This document shows, in pieces, positions 1 through 10,210 of a stretch of DNA of 64,000 bases (position 1 is its first letter; each line of letters opens with the position of its first letter). The stretch is from Choristoneura fumiferana. Taxonomy: Eukaryota > Arthropoda > Insecta > Lepidoptera > Tortricidae. Location of the stretch: contig NC_133498.1 of assembly GCF_025370935.1 (NCBI RefSeq), positions 844,732-908,731 of the forward strand, read 5' to 3'. The translations under genes were made by a program, and so were the position numbers. Below the pieces are notes generated by a model. That model ran no database searches and had not been told where the DNA came from. It saw only the letters and a list, made by a program, of their open reading frames with translations.

Positions 1-247
1 GGTTAAGACACCTACAAGCATAATTGCTGTCTGTTAGCGAAAATCTGTCTCTCTTTAGTAATACACGTCTCTTTTTCAACGACTTCAAAAATGAAGAAAT
101 TCTTCATTTGTTGGTCACAGACAAGCCAAGCCATCGGAATGTTACTATATAAATTCAAAGAATTAACCTAAATGGGTCAATCAACATTACAGTGCATGTT
201 ATTCTCTCCCGTAACCCAGGAGACGTCAGTGATACATTTTGTTTAAA

Positions 248-365
248 TCAGGGGTCGCCAAACTACGGCCCGCGAGCCCCTCTAATCCGGCCCGCGGAAA
301 GATTTTATAAAGCTACAAGTAACTAGTAATTAGTAAGACCCGCCACTGACGGTAATTGGTCATAA
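248..365 (+). repeat. hAT-like element terminal fragment
   Basis: It opens with GGGGTCGCCAAACTACGGCC, the style of end seen on hAT/Charlie-type DNA transposons. The same roughly 115 bp recurs in inverted orientation at 3505-3620. No 8-bp target duplication was established. Confidence 0.5.
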
Positions 366-444
366 TCATAGAATTCAACTGCTGTATCTAATGATTTACG
401 CGTGCGAAGCCGCGGGTAAACGCTAGTAGACAATAAAAAACTAC
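365..444 (+). mobile_element. Lep1-like Helitron 3' end
   Basis: It contains GCGTGCGAAGCCGCGGGTAA and terminates ACGCTAG before T. This fits a Helitron 3' end (CTRR next to a short hairpin) and matches the end of the longer copy at 1610-2426. Confidence 0.55.
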
Positions 445-779
445 TTACTAATGAATTGATACTATTATAGGTACTCCACGCTCTTTGTTTGAGACGTTAC
501 CATGGCAACAAGTTACACTAAAAAGTTGATTGACTCAAATTTGAATAGCGAATATTACGCAGGGGGCGACACTAGCACAAACCGCCATGACAACGTCAGT
601 TCTGTATATAGTTTGTCGCCATGACTGATAATTACATATTTATTAGTAACAAAATAACATATTTACATCGATAGTAACGATAGTACAACATTGCGAAATA
701 AAGTGGCAACATTTATACAGAATCGAATAGTAACAAATGGAGCGACGACCTGGTTAAGATCGCGGATCGCATGCGGAAA

Positions 780-860
780 GCACAAGACCGGTCTGAGTAG
801 AGCCTTGGGGGAGGCCTATGTCTAGCAGTGGACGTCTTTCGGCTGACATGATGATGATGA
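780..860 (+). repeat. Non-LTR retrotransposon 3' remnant
   Basis: It contains a variant of GGGGGAGGCCTATGTCTAGC followed by CAGTGGACGTC. This sequence type recurs around 50155-50215 and 54800-54860 and is typical of decayed lepidopteran LINE tails. No coding capacity remains. Confidence 0.4.
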
Positions 861-1002
861 ATATGATATGGCATATGACATTATGGCATCCTTTGGACAT
901 AAGACATTAAGGAAATTCAAAAAACTGTTTGCATTTTGTGCTAGTGCTGCATTCTGACGGCACAAAATTGCAGTAATATTCCCTATTGAAAAAAAATGAA
1001 CT

Positions 1003-1275
1003 AAAAGAATTTATTTGCTCACCCGCGACCTTATGATAGTTTCAGACTCAACCAGAGCAGAGAGAACACAACCGTACACCATGCTACCAGATGTTAGACT
1101 AACAAACCAAAACAAACTTTATAATTTGTCACAGTAGATAGATGTGTTTTATGTGTGTTCTTACAGTGTTGAGGTGGAGGAACTGCATAAACATAGCTAT
1201 CATAAGGTCGCGGGTGAGCAAAGTAATTGTCTCAGTTCAGTGATATGGACCTCCGCAAAGTAACCTGATTCAATA
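1003..1275. mobile_element. Fold-back MITE, copy 1
   Basis: The arms start TTTGCTCACCCGCGACCTTA and end with its complement near 1205-1230, then the TTGCGGAGGTCCATATC block in reverse. The same element, longer and more complete, is at 5565-5995. It may overlap the 3' UTR of the canopy gene and supply its polyA signal. Confidence 0.55.
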
Positions 1276-1393
1276 AAATATTTGAAAAAAAAATGCCTAA
1301 ATTTTTGTACCAGGAGCGTGCACTCGCCACGAAGTTGCCAACAACAGATTTACGCTTGTAGTCACCTCTAGCACTGTCATGAACATCATTACC

Positions 1394-1528
1394 CTACAGT
1401 TCATCCTTGATCTCCTCGGGCTCGTCTTCCTGGAACTCCTCTCCGTCGTCGGCGGGCACGGAGGGCATTCCGCCCATGCCCATGCCGCCCAAGCCTCCGC
1501 CGAAACCGTAGGGGTCCGGCCCATGGAC
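1394..1528 (-). CDS. sel: seele/canopy exon 7 (Gly/Met-rich tail, KDEL, stop)
   Basis: The acceptor is TTTTTTTTAG. It encodes VHGPDPYGFGGGLGGMGMGG and then MPSVPADDGEEFQEDEPEEI, ending KDEL and TAG. The acidic tail and KDEL match an ER-lumenal protein; the Gly/Met repeat may be a lineage-specific linker. Stop codon at 1394-1396. Confidence 0.92.
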   Translation of the reverse strand, partial: VHGPDPYGFGGGLGGMGMGGMPSVPADDGEEFQEDEPEEIKDEL

Positions 1529-4500
1529 CTAAAAAAAAACATCATAATTAAAAGCCTATAAAAATAAAGTTGTGTTAAATACTTGTGATGTATAGATATG
1601 CTCCTTACTTATCCTACTAATATTATAAATGTGAAAGTTTGTGAGTGAGTGAGTATGTTTGTTACTTCTTCACGCTGAAACGGCAGAACGGATTTGGTTG
1701 TTTTTTTTTTAAGTTAGTTTATAAACTGGATTAAAACATAGCGATACTTTTTATCCCGATATTCCCACGGGATAGGGATAAAATCTCTAAATAACAACCG
1801 CTGGGCTTGAAATTTTATATGTAGGTAGCTGGACGTCTGGACTAACACATAGGCTACTTTTTATCCCGATGTTCCCACGGGATAGGAATAAAATCTGTAG
1901 CTAATATCCGCTGGGCTTAAAGTCATGAAATTCGGTATGTAGATAGCTGGACATCGGGAATAACACATAGGCTACTTTTTATCCCGATATTCCCTCGGGA
2001 TAGGAATAAAATCTGTACCGCTGGGAGTCATGAAATCCGCTGGGCTAAAAGTCTTGAAATTCAGTATTTAGATACTCGGAACACAAGGCTACTATTTTAT
2101 TCCTGCACGGGATAGGAATAAAATCTGTAGCTAATATCCGCTGGGCTTAAAGTCATGAAATTCGGTATGCAGATAGCTGGACATCGGGAATAACACATAG
2201 GCTACTTTTTATCCTGATATTCCCACGGGATAGGGTTAAAATCTCGTAATAACAACTGTTGGGCTTAGAGTCACGAAACTTGGCATAGTGGCTTTTAATG
2301 CAATGTCAATGAAAACCACGATGTAATTTTCGGGAATTCCCACGGGAATTTTGTAAAATCCCGGAATTTCAAATCAACTGCTGTATCTAATGATTTAGGC
2401 GTGCGAAGCCGCGGGTAAACTCTTAATAATATTGTAAATCTGTTTAAAAAAAAAGTATATACCTCGTCAAGTTTCTTGCCGGATTCTTCTCAACAGAGGT
2501 TTTTCCGTAGATTTTTATTTTGACATTCACAAGTGCTTGTTATAGCCTAATTTGAATAAAGATATTTTGACTTTGACTTTTAATACGTCCCACTAAGCCG
2601 TGGTGGCCTAGTGGTTCGACCTATGGACTCTCAAGCAGAGGATCGTGGGTTCAAATCAAACCCCGGCTCGCACCTCTGAGTTTTTCCAAATTCATGTACG
2701 AATTTACATCAGAAACAAGCTTTACGGTGAAGGAAAACATCGTGAGGAAACCTCAAACCTGCTAAGCGATTCAATGGTGTGTGTGAAGTTCCCAATCCGC
2801 ACTGGGCCCGCGTGGGAACTATGGTCCAAGCCCTCTCAATCTGCGAGGAGGCCTGTACCGGACGTAAGCACCTACGGTAGTACAAGGGATTAATTGTCTA
2901 AAAACCAAAAAACTCGTTCATATTCGTACTTTCAGTAGTGCAAGGCCTAAATTGTCTAAAAATCGAAAAATTAGAAAATGATTGGAGACATTTTGGGAAT
3001 AACACTTTTCTGGAATGCCAACGTTATAAGAAGGCGGATATTTTGAGGTTGCAGACATTTTGAGAATAAGCACTTTCTGAAAAGCGAACATTATACAAAA
3101 ACTGACATCCTGGACACGCAATTTTAAATAGCTGTCATTTTGAGAAGCAGACATTTTGCGAGAAATACATTTTAAGAAAACGGATATTTCAGGCCTGATC
3201 CGATATGGACGCGTCATCCACCCCCACCCATGACTGACTCATCCACACTATGACCATGTTCTCACCTTGATGTATTCGCGCTCCATTTCCTCCGTCCACG
3301 TGGTATCTTCCTCATTCGGCAGCATCCAATCCTCACAATATTTAGTATGCTTGAAGCAAATCTGGAAATAAACACCCATCATCATCATCAGTGTTGGATT
3401 TGTAAGTATAGGTAGTGCCACCAGAGTTGAGGTCACGCACACAACATGTCATGTCATGACAATAGGATTTGACGTTTACTCATACATTTCATTCATTCTC
3501 CTTTTATGACCAATTACCGTCAGTGGCTGGTCTTACTAATTACTAGTTACTTGTCGCTTCATAAAATCGGACCCTATCGCGGGCTTTCTTTCCGCGGGCC
3601 GTAGTTTGGCGACCCCTGACTTAGACCAATAGCTAATTTGCTACGTAGACCAGCTGTTTTTTTAGACGAAATGATACTAACCCGACTGTCATCTCCAGTC
3701 TCCCTCAGATAAACTTCCAGATTCTGGTCCGGACGGGTCCTTCAAATATCTTTTCTTAACATATAACGTGGTTCCGTACATACCTCTCCTAGAGCATCCG
3801 GCATAACGTCGTCATGGGGCCTATGCTTGTACAGAGACGTTATTTCATCCTCGTTCTCTTCAAACATGCGCTCGCACTGCAATTAAAAAAAAAGTTTTTT
3901 AACATTTTTTTTTTTCTTTTTTTTTTGAGGCTTAAGTGCACCTTTGTGACTATGCCAGCCTCATTGAAAGACTCGATGTCCACATTCATCAAATGTCACA
4001 TGTTAAACACCTTAAATGAAATAAAATATTTAAAAAAAACTATTCATTAAATCATATTACAATTAAATTAACCTAGATTACAACAATTACATTCCTATCA
4101 TTAACAATACTAAACAAAATGCGATGTAAAAATAAAACAATTAAGATTGAAAAAGATCATGATTCAAATTTCATTGTTAGTTAGTCCAAAAGATTCTACA
4201 TTAAAAAAAAAAAAAAAAAAGGTAATCTTGAATCATGTGCGTTAAGGTGCAAACTGTGAATTTAAGGGTCACCTTTCATCGATGATGCATTAAAACTTTT
4301 TATTATTATTATTATTGCGCTTTCTTCCATATTTCAAATTCAAATCATTTGTTCAGTAAATAGGCCGCAATGGGTCATTTTTTTTAAACTACCAGTGCTT
4401 TCGGAAAGACCATCATTGCCAAGAAGAATGCGGCGCAAGATACTTGGCAGTAAGTCATTTTTTTCAAAAAAAAATACTTAAAACTACAGTATAAAATTAA

Positions 4501-7500
4501 AGAAAAACTTACAAAATAATAATAATAATAATACAGGGATGTATGGGGTCCCTTAGTTACAAAACGAGAACTAAACACTAACTCAGAGGCGTCTTTACCT
4601 ATAGGGCAGGGTGTGCGTTGCACACGGGCGCAGCGGTGTTAAAGTTATTGTAGACTGGATGCTCGACCGATTTTGTACTACCTGATACACTTCACTGTTG
4701 GATAAATTAAAAATAAAAATACAAAAAGACCAAAAACCAACCTTCATCATCATTATCATGGTCGTTACAGGAATAACTTAAACCTGGCGTCGCGCGCTCG
4801 TCCCCTATGGTCATTCGCGTATTCCCATTTGAGTAACCGAGCATTAGGCCGACAAAACGAGAATAAACACTAACTCACGAGGCGTCTTTACCTATATGCA
4901 GGTGTACGTGATGCAGCAGTATAGGGCGCAGCTGGTCCCCTTAGGGGCGTCGGCCGCGGCACTTTGTACCTATTCCATTTTGACCGCGCGCTTCCTCGAT
5001 GGCGCTAAAGTTATAATTGCACACGGGCGCTACATGGGCTAAAGACGCAGCTACACTAAATGTCAAGTTATGTGAGAAACAGTGTTTTTTCCACAACTGA
5101 TTTAAATTCACTTTTTTATCAATTATCAACAATACAACTTACATAGTACTCCAAGCTCTTGTTCAAATCATCATCGGTGACAAACTTGGTCTTGGAGAAC
5201 TCTGGGTTCATGCCGGATCCGGTCATCAGCTCCATGATCTCCAGCTTGCCTGTTGCCTTGTAGTATACTCTTACATAGTCATCCATCTTCTTGCCTGGAT
5301 ATTGGGTGGTTTTATGAAAAATAAATATATATATATATAATTTTTTTTAATCATACAAAATACAAATTTCTTTATTTCGTAGGAAACACGTTAGGACGTT
5401 TTAGATGACCGTATGGCCAAGTGGTTAGAGAACCTGACTACGAAACTTGAGGTCCCGGGTTTGAATCCCGGCTGGGGTAGATATTTGCATGAATAAATTG
5501 AATAATACAAATGTTTTTGCTCCCGGGTCTTGGATGTTTAATATGTATTTAAGTATGTATTTATTGAATCAGGCGTTACTTTGCGGAGGTCCATATCAAT
5601 GAACTGAGACAATTACTTTGCTCACCCGCACCGCAACCTTACGATAGCTAAGCTTATGCATAATATGCGTGTTCATGCAGTTCCTCCACGTCCACACTGT
5701 AAGAACACACACAAATCATACAAACCCATCTATCACAACCACCACACTACACTGACGCGTTTCGAAGTCCACCAGAACTCATCTTCAGAGCAACACAACC
5801 ATACACCATGCTACCAGATGTTAGACCATGTCAGTCCAAGTTGAGTTTGACACGCGTCAGTGTATTGTGTGTGGTGGTGGTGATAGATGGGTTTGTGTGA
5901 TTTGTGTGTGTTTTTACAGTGTGGAGGTGGAGGAACTGAATGAACACGCATATTTTGCATAAACTTAGCTATCATATTAAGGTCGCGGGTGAGTAAAAAA
6001 AAAATTATAATTCATAAACACATTCCTCGCACACTTCTGGTGGAAACACAGCTTTATGGATATTTGGAAACCCCTCGGAACTGGATTCCCAGGGCGGGCG
6101 ACTCTCCATCCTACTGTTAGTGGGCCAGTTATTAGCAGAATTAAAAATAGATACAGAAAGACTTACAGATGTCATCAATCATCTCAGAGATGTAAACGGT
6201 GGACCGGTGTGCTGGCACTTTGTCTTGCATTGTGTTGCCACTGGCGTCCATTCTGAAGTTGCCCACCTACATAAAATACATGTTAATATTGTTGTAACTA
6301 CATAATACAAATAGATTAATCGATTTAGTCTGTAACTAAGTAAAGCTTATTTTTTAAGCTTTTTAATTAAAGCTTGTGGCAAAATTCCTGCTAGAAAAAG
6401 ACAAAGAGGATGGCAAAAGAAAAGATGGGTTGATGAAATTGTAAAAACAGCTGGAAATAACTGGATGAACACTGCTCAAAAAAAAACAAAAGTGGAAAGA
6501 GATGGAAGAGGCTTTTAGCCAATAGGGGCCATAACAGTAAACTACTTATCACTTAAAAACTTATATATAAACTTATTGTACTGTATGGATACATAAAGCT
6601 TTAATAATAATAATTAAAGCTTGTAAGTATGAGAAATTTGTTTACCATCTTATAAAATATCTTGAGAGAGCAATCAAACCAAATTGCTGTGAACTATTCC
6701 AAATAGCTCCAATTCCACCAAGCAACAATCAAATCAAAATGAATGATGTGAACTTAGTTAAAGATTCCTTGAATATACTAGTTTGAGTGATTGAGATAGC
6801 AAAAAGACACAGAATGGGAGCAAACTATGCTAAGACTATGGCTGACTAATGTACAAGCACCAGCACCAATATCCGACACAACAAGTGTGCATATATATCT
6901 GATACAACTCTATTTCTAGGGCCGGAAGGATGTGTTAGATATTTTTCATCACACTTGCTCGTAAAACAGTGTCGTAACATGCAGGCTACCTTGCTTGCAA
7001 CCCCCCAAATAAAACCCTCAACCTTAATTGTCATGAAACCCGTGTTTGGTAAATGAGTCATGGCCCATACTAATTTTGTTGTCATGAAGCCCAAGGTCGG
7101 TAAATGAGTTTGTTACTGCAATACTAGTCTTTCTTTTAAAATATACAATTTTACTCGCAAATGTGATTTTACTCGCAAATGTGATGAAAAACATTGTATG
7201 TCGCACTGGTGGTACTAGAATTACAAGCATTGACTCATTAAAGCCCTCAGTCTTCGACTTTGGGCTTCTGATAGACTCTCGTTCGTAATTTCTTATTTAC
7301 CGCCCTGAAGACACAATGTACTATTTGCACGCTCCGCTGTGGCAGATATTAATGCTGGTATATTAAAAGAACTAAAAGATTGAACTAATACATCTGCATG
7401 ATTGTAGGTACAAGTTGGGAGTGATCTGTTTAGTGAACGAGAATTCACAATGGAGCAAGCGAGAGGATAATAGAAAACTGCTCAAATAATATCTACTTAA

Positions 7501-7909
7501 CACAAGATTACTTTGAAAATATTTTTTTTTGGACATATGCCAGGACATAGAAAATGAATTAAAGGTTAATTGAAATAAGGAATGTACGCCAGTATTAAAA
7601 AGAGAAGCCATATAATTAAGAGTAAGTATTCAAAACTTCGAAGAGATAAGATTTCCTTTAACAAGTTAAAATACTTACATCAACTTTTTTCCATTTATCT
7701 ACACCTTTAATCGCCTTGTCCAGCTCGACGAAGGTTGTCCGGCACACTGTAAAGGATTTTACGACGGATTAAATACAAAAATAATTAAATACACATGAAA
7801 AAACCATAATTAAATACGCACCCAAACATTTCAAGTTTCTAGGGTCTATTTTCGCTGATACCACAGCAAATACCATTGTTAAAACTAATAATTTACAACT
7901 AAATTGCAT
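1394..7909 (-). CDS. sel: Canopy/seele-type ER-resident saposin-like protein, complete, 7 coding exons
   Basis: Coding exons in transcript order: 7909-7822, 7746-7679, 6266-6167, 5294-5143, 3876-3784, 3361-3266 and 1528-1394, all with GT-AG introns and matching phases, giving 243 residues. Residues 1-19 (MQFSCKLLVLTMVFAVVSA) form a signal peptide. A CxxC is at 28-31, and further cysteines are at about 86, 137, 169 and 175, the six-cysteine saposin-like pattern of the canopy (CNPY)/Drosophila seele family. The tail is glycine/methionine-rich, then acidic, and ends in KDEL, the ER-retrieval signal. Family members act in the ER lumen as chaperone-like helpers for secreted or receptor proteins; fly seele is needed for Spaetzle processing. 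The first ATG of exon 1 is chosen because the signal peptide follows directly. A possible polyA signal is AATAAA on the minus strand at 1010-1015. The gene is divergent from Sin3A and looks intact. Naming it seele rather than generic canopy is inference. Confidence 0.9.
1610..2426 (+). mobile_element. Lep1-like non-autonomous Helitron with internal tandem modules
   Basis: The 5' end reads TCCTACTAATATTATAAATG. The 3' end reads GCGTGCGAAGCCGCGGGTAA with a degraded CTRR. A module of about 115 bp (GGCTACTTTTTATCCCGATA, then TTCCCACGGGATAGG and GCTGGGCTTAAAGTCATGAA) is repeated about four times, making this copy roughly twice as long as the copies at 18400-18854 and 22627-22844. It lies in the last canopy intron. 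Confidence 0.65.
2427..2581 (+). repeat. Non-LTR retrotransposon 3' tail
   Basis: It contains TCTTGCCGGATTCTTCTCAA and ends with GAATAAAGATATTTTGACTT. Near-identical tails are at 21555-21665 and 57840-58010, showing a dispersed family with a polyA-like 3' end. Confidence 0.5.
2590..2895 (+). repeat. tRNA-derived SINE (family 2)
   Basis: The head has a pol III A-box-like GTGGCCTAGTGGTTCGACC and a B-box-like GGGTTCAAATCAAACC. The body contains GGTGAAGGAAAACATCGTGA. Related copies are at 40038-40225 (+), 46310-46400 (-), 48565-48645 (-) and 52565-52730 (-). It is not a functional tRNA because the cloverleaf is not maintained. Confidence 0.6.
3266..3361 (-). CDS. sel: seele/canopy exon 6 (last two cysteines)
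   Basis: The acceptor is TTTCCAG and the donor AAG|GTGAGA. It encodes ICFKHTKYCEDWMLPNEEDT and then TWTEEMEREYIK, carrying the final two conserved cysteines of the saposin-like fold. 32 codons in phase 0. Confidence 0.9.
3505..3620 (-). repeat. hAT-like element terminal fragment, inverted copy
   Basis: This is the reverse complement of the fragment at 248-365, sharing the block TAACTAGTAATTAGTAAGAC and the GGCCGTAGTTTGGCGACCCC terminus. It lies between seele exons 6 and 5. Confidence 0.5.
3784..3876 (-). CDS. sel: seele/canopy exon 5
   Basis: It encodes CERMFEENEDEITSLYKHRP and then HDDVMPDALGE. This corresponds to the C.SI.EEYED cysteine region of canopy proteins. The acceptor is AATTGCAG, the donor GAG|GTATGT, and the 31 codons are in phase 0. 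Confidence 0.9.
5143..5294 (-). CDS. sel: seele/canopy exon 4
   Basis: The acceptor is ATATCCAG and the donor TAT|GTAAGT. It encodes CKKMDDYVRVYYKATGKLEI, then MELMTGSGMNPEFSKTKFVT, then DDDLNKSLEYY. The length of 152 nt restores phase 0. Confidence 0.9.
5400..5560 (+). repeat. tRNA-derived SINE (family 1), truncated
   Basis: A box TGGCCAAGTGGTTAGAG and B-box-like GGTTTGAATCC are followed by the family tail TTTAATATGTATTTAAGTAT. The 3' part is missing relative to 25380-25640. Confidence 0.65.
5565..5995. mobile_element. Fold-back MITE, copy 2
   Basis: Long imperfect inverted arms: TTGCTCACCCGCACCGCAAC on the left pairs with AAGGTCGCGGGTGAG on the right, and AACCCATCTATCACAACC pairs with GGTGATAGATGGGTTTG. 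The related copy is 1003-1275, with a fragment at 20195-20290. Confidence 0.65.
6167..6266 (-). CDS. sel: seele/canopy exon 3 (FRMDASGN segment)
   Basis: It encodes VGNFRMDASGNTMQDKVPAH and then RSTVYISEMIDDI, corresponding to the GSFRINPDG...YARSEAHLTELLEEIC block of vertebrate canopy proteins. The acceptor is TATGTAG and the donor T|GTAAGT. It ends in phase 1, splitting the codon of the third conserved cysteine. Confidence 0.9.
6366..6560 (+). pseudogene. RTE-type LINE 3' ORF remnant
   Basis: Interrupted frames encode a motif like KKRWVDEIVKTAGNNWM followed by a W..M.EAF-like block, as at the C-terminal end of RTE/BovB-type retrotransposon polyproteins. Frameshifts and stops break it. Short AT-rich tails follow near 6600. 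Confidence 0.5.
6851..7361. mobile_element. Palindromic MITE split by a second nested element
   Basis: The outer element begins GCACCAGCACCAATATCCGA and ends CAGATATTAATGCTGGTA, the same family as the intact hairpin at 44168-44307. An insertion of about 385 bp at roughly 6938-7322 matches, in reverse, the element at 45822-46256. The order of insertion is therefore visible. Confidence 0.65.
7679..7746 (-). CDS. sel: seele/canopy exon 2 (CxxC and first saposin helix)
   Basis: The acceptor is TTTACAG and the donor GTAAGT. It encodes VCRTTFVELDKAIKGVDKWK and on to KVD, completing the CLVC motif. This matches the canopy-family N-terminal helix. Phase 0 at the 3' end. Confidence 0.9.
7822..7909 (-). 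CDS. sel: seele/canopy exon 1 (start codon, signal peptide, first CxxC cysteine)
   Basis: It begins MQFSCKLLVLTMVFAVVSA, a short basic start followed by a hydrophobic core, then KIDPRNLKC. The donor is G|GTGCGT, leaving phase 1 so that the valine codon of CLVC is split across the junction. Length is 88 nt. Confidence 0.9.
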
Positions 7910-8639
7910 TTTTATCGTTAATTAGCGGTTGTGCCTATGAATTAGTGCTTAAATTCAGTGAAAAACTGATAAAATGTGGGAAATTCTTTCGGACGTGGTA
8001 AGGAAATTTATCTTTTCAAGTCAAATACACGAACCTTTTTGCCATTGGTTGGCTTTGAAGGTAAATATTTTTTTCTTACAAAGAGAATCATGATTGGCTG
8101 TCAAATTGATAGCATGTAACCGTACTAAATTATGTGAGAAACTGCTTAAGACCATTATCTAATCTATTCGTGGCTATTTTATTTTACGGCATTACCTTAC
8201 CGTAGTGACTTTTTGGTATTACCATATGCGCTAAACGAGTAATGCCAGTTTTTTTCTTAACGTAAAAAAAAACATACATTTCGTATTAATAATTATATGT
8301 TTTTTTTTTCTACAAATTCTACCTATTAATTATGCTAAACAGGTTGTTACCAAATATACATTTATCTAAAAAAAACTATCTGATTACCTACAAATAATAT
8401 GACACGACGCCATTTCTGAACACACCTTTCACCAACATAAAAAAATGACAATGCGGTTTGTCATACATAATTTTGCAGCCATGAAGAGGAAGTTAAACTC
8501 AGTTGTCCGTCTTTTTATTTTTAATCCATAGTAGTATACTTTTTGGCTCGTATTTTAATGTATAAAAGATTATTAGAATTAATGTATAAAATTCTTCATA
8601 TTTTTTGGTTATTTTGAAGATGTTTAATTAATAAAATTT
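7910..8639. promoter_or_regulatory. Divergent intergenic interval between seele and Sin3A
   Basis: This AT-rich interval of about 730 bp separates the minus-strand start codon at 7909 from the presumed 5' UTR of the plus-strand gene. No coding frame or clear transposon was recognised. A shared bidirectional promoter is inferred only from the geometry. Confidence 0.4.
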
Positions 8640-8902
8640 TGCCCGCTTTCTGGCTCTTCGGTCGCCCGTTCTCCGTTTTCCGCCCGCCGCTCCCCTCCTG
8701 CCAACCGACCCAAACTATACCAACAGTTCGCGTTCTGTCTTTAAGCGGGGAGGGCGTTTGCTATATGGAATGTATAATTTTTTTGTGCATATCAAATTGT
8801 TTAAAATCCTTAAAATACCTTAAGTTTCTTGATTACATAGACGAGAAGTGACTTTATCGTGAGAATTGTGAAGAAAGAAGACAGTTTCGTGTAAAAATAC
8901 AG
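8640..8902 (+). promoter_or_regulatory. Possible Sin3A promoter / non-coding 5' UTR exon
   Basis: A C/G-rich block at 8640-8765 is followed by sequence ending AAAAATACAG|GTAAGTGA at 8902, a strong splice donor. A non-coding first exon joined to the acceptor at 20309 is consistent with the stop just upstream of the Sin3A start. The transcription start is not visible and the assignment is inference. Confidence 0.4.
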
Positions 8903-9179
8903 GTAAGTGACTGGTTGTCAGACTGCGTCTTTTGCTATTTTCAGCTTTTATGCTCAGTAGTGTTGATTATAATTGCTTTTTTTCAATAGTCCTCGCATAT
9001 TTCACCAAATTACCGTTAGTTAGTACCAGATTGAGAACATATAATTTTTCAACTAAACATACGTTACAGCTTACTGTGCATAGGTATAACACAGTTTCAA
9101 AGCAGTAGATTCATGTGTAAATCATTGATAAGCAATGATTTGCCTAGAGTGTAGGCTTAATCAGAATTTCATAATGATA

Positions 9180-10210
9180 GCCAGCGCGCTCTCTACTAGA
9201 CGACTTGGCAACGCGCGGTCCAGTTAAAATCAGTAGTTCAAAACTTAATTTTATAAACAGAAAATCTTGTTATTATCGCCTGACCGGCGTTTCCCTTTGT
9301 TTTCCGTGTGAAAACGGCCCTTTGTCCCTCGGTAGGGAGCGCTGCCGCGCAACGGTAGAGGATTTTCGACTCTAGAAAAGTGCCATAATACATTGATGAT
9401 ATACATTCATCGGTCGGCCGCGCTTCGCCGTCCGCTCGCGTCGTTTGCCGTGTGCCTGTGTTCGTGCGTACCTACGTGGAGGACGTCAGTGTGTTCGTGC
9501 GGTAGTTTGTTTATAGTCGCCGCCGATGCAAACCACCCCGTATTACTATCTGCGCAAGGTGTATATTCATATGTGGGTCGGCGTCCTCGTCGTTGTTTGT
9601 CTATCGATCTCTGCGGTGGCCAATGGCACATGTTGGCGCGGTCCTGCGCGGTCGTGCCTCGCCCCGCAAGCGCTCGGTGAAAGCCGGGCGAGCGGCCGAT
9701 ACACACACTTGCATATCTACATCTTCACACAGACTATCTTATCATAATCAGTTGCGTCCCCTTCCCCCTTCTAAACCTCTTTGTTCGTCCGCAGCCAACT
9801 GGATTTGGTATTTCTATATCCAACAATTTGTTATACTATATGAAGAAGTTGTCGTAATATAACACAAATTCTAGTCATGAATGTTTTTCCGAGCTCTGTC
9901 TGTTTGCCGACCTCCGCGTCACGGCGGGGGGAGGGAGCCAGAAATAGAAGTGCGGATTGGAAACTTGCGACGTGGCAACGTCGCGCGCCCATCCTTGCTC
10001 AGTGTCGGTTCAAAATGGCGGCTGTGCGTGATCGATACCGTGGAATTTTCGTTAAAATGTCCAAATCTGTGATTTATCTAGTTGTGGGTCGGCTCGAGCG
10101 TTGCCCTGGGATGACGGGGCGAGCGCTCCAAACCTGGCCCCGACTCCCGACTCGCACAATGTACGTATCCCTCAACCATATTGCGCCGACACTTTGTGCT
10201 ACATAAGTAG
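9180..10210. other. CpG-rich patch in Sin3A intron 1
   Basis: Many CG dinucleotides occur here in an otherwise AT-rich intron (for example 9400-9680 and 9890-10150). Several short overlapping open frames exist on both strands, but none has a recognisable domain or a convincing splice structure. It could be an alternative promoter or 5' UTR, or a decayed element. Confidence 0.35.

Noticed and set aside
9393..9862. Several 70-99 codon frames on both strands in the CpG-rich patch
   Set aside because: They overlap each other in several frames, and none has a recognisable domain or a donor/acceptor pair that fits a gene.
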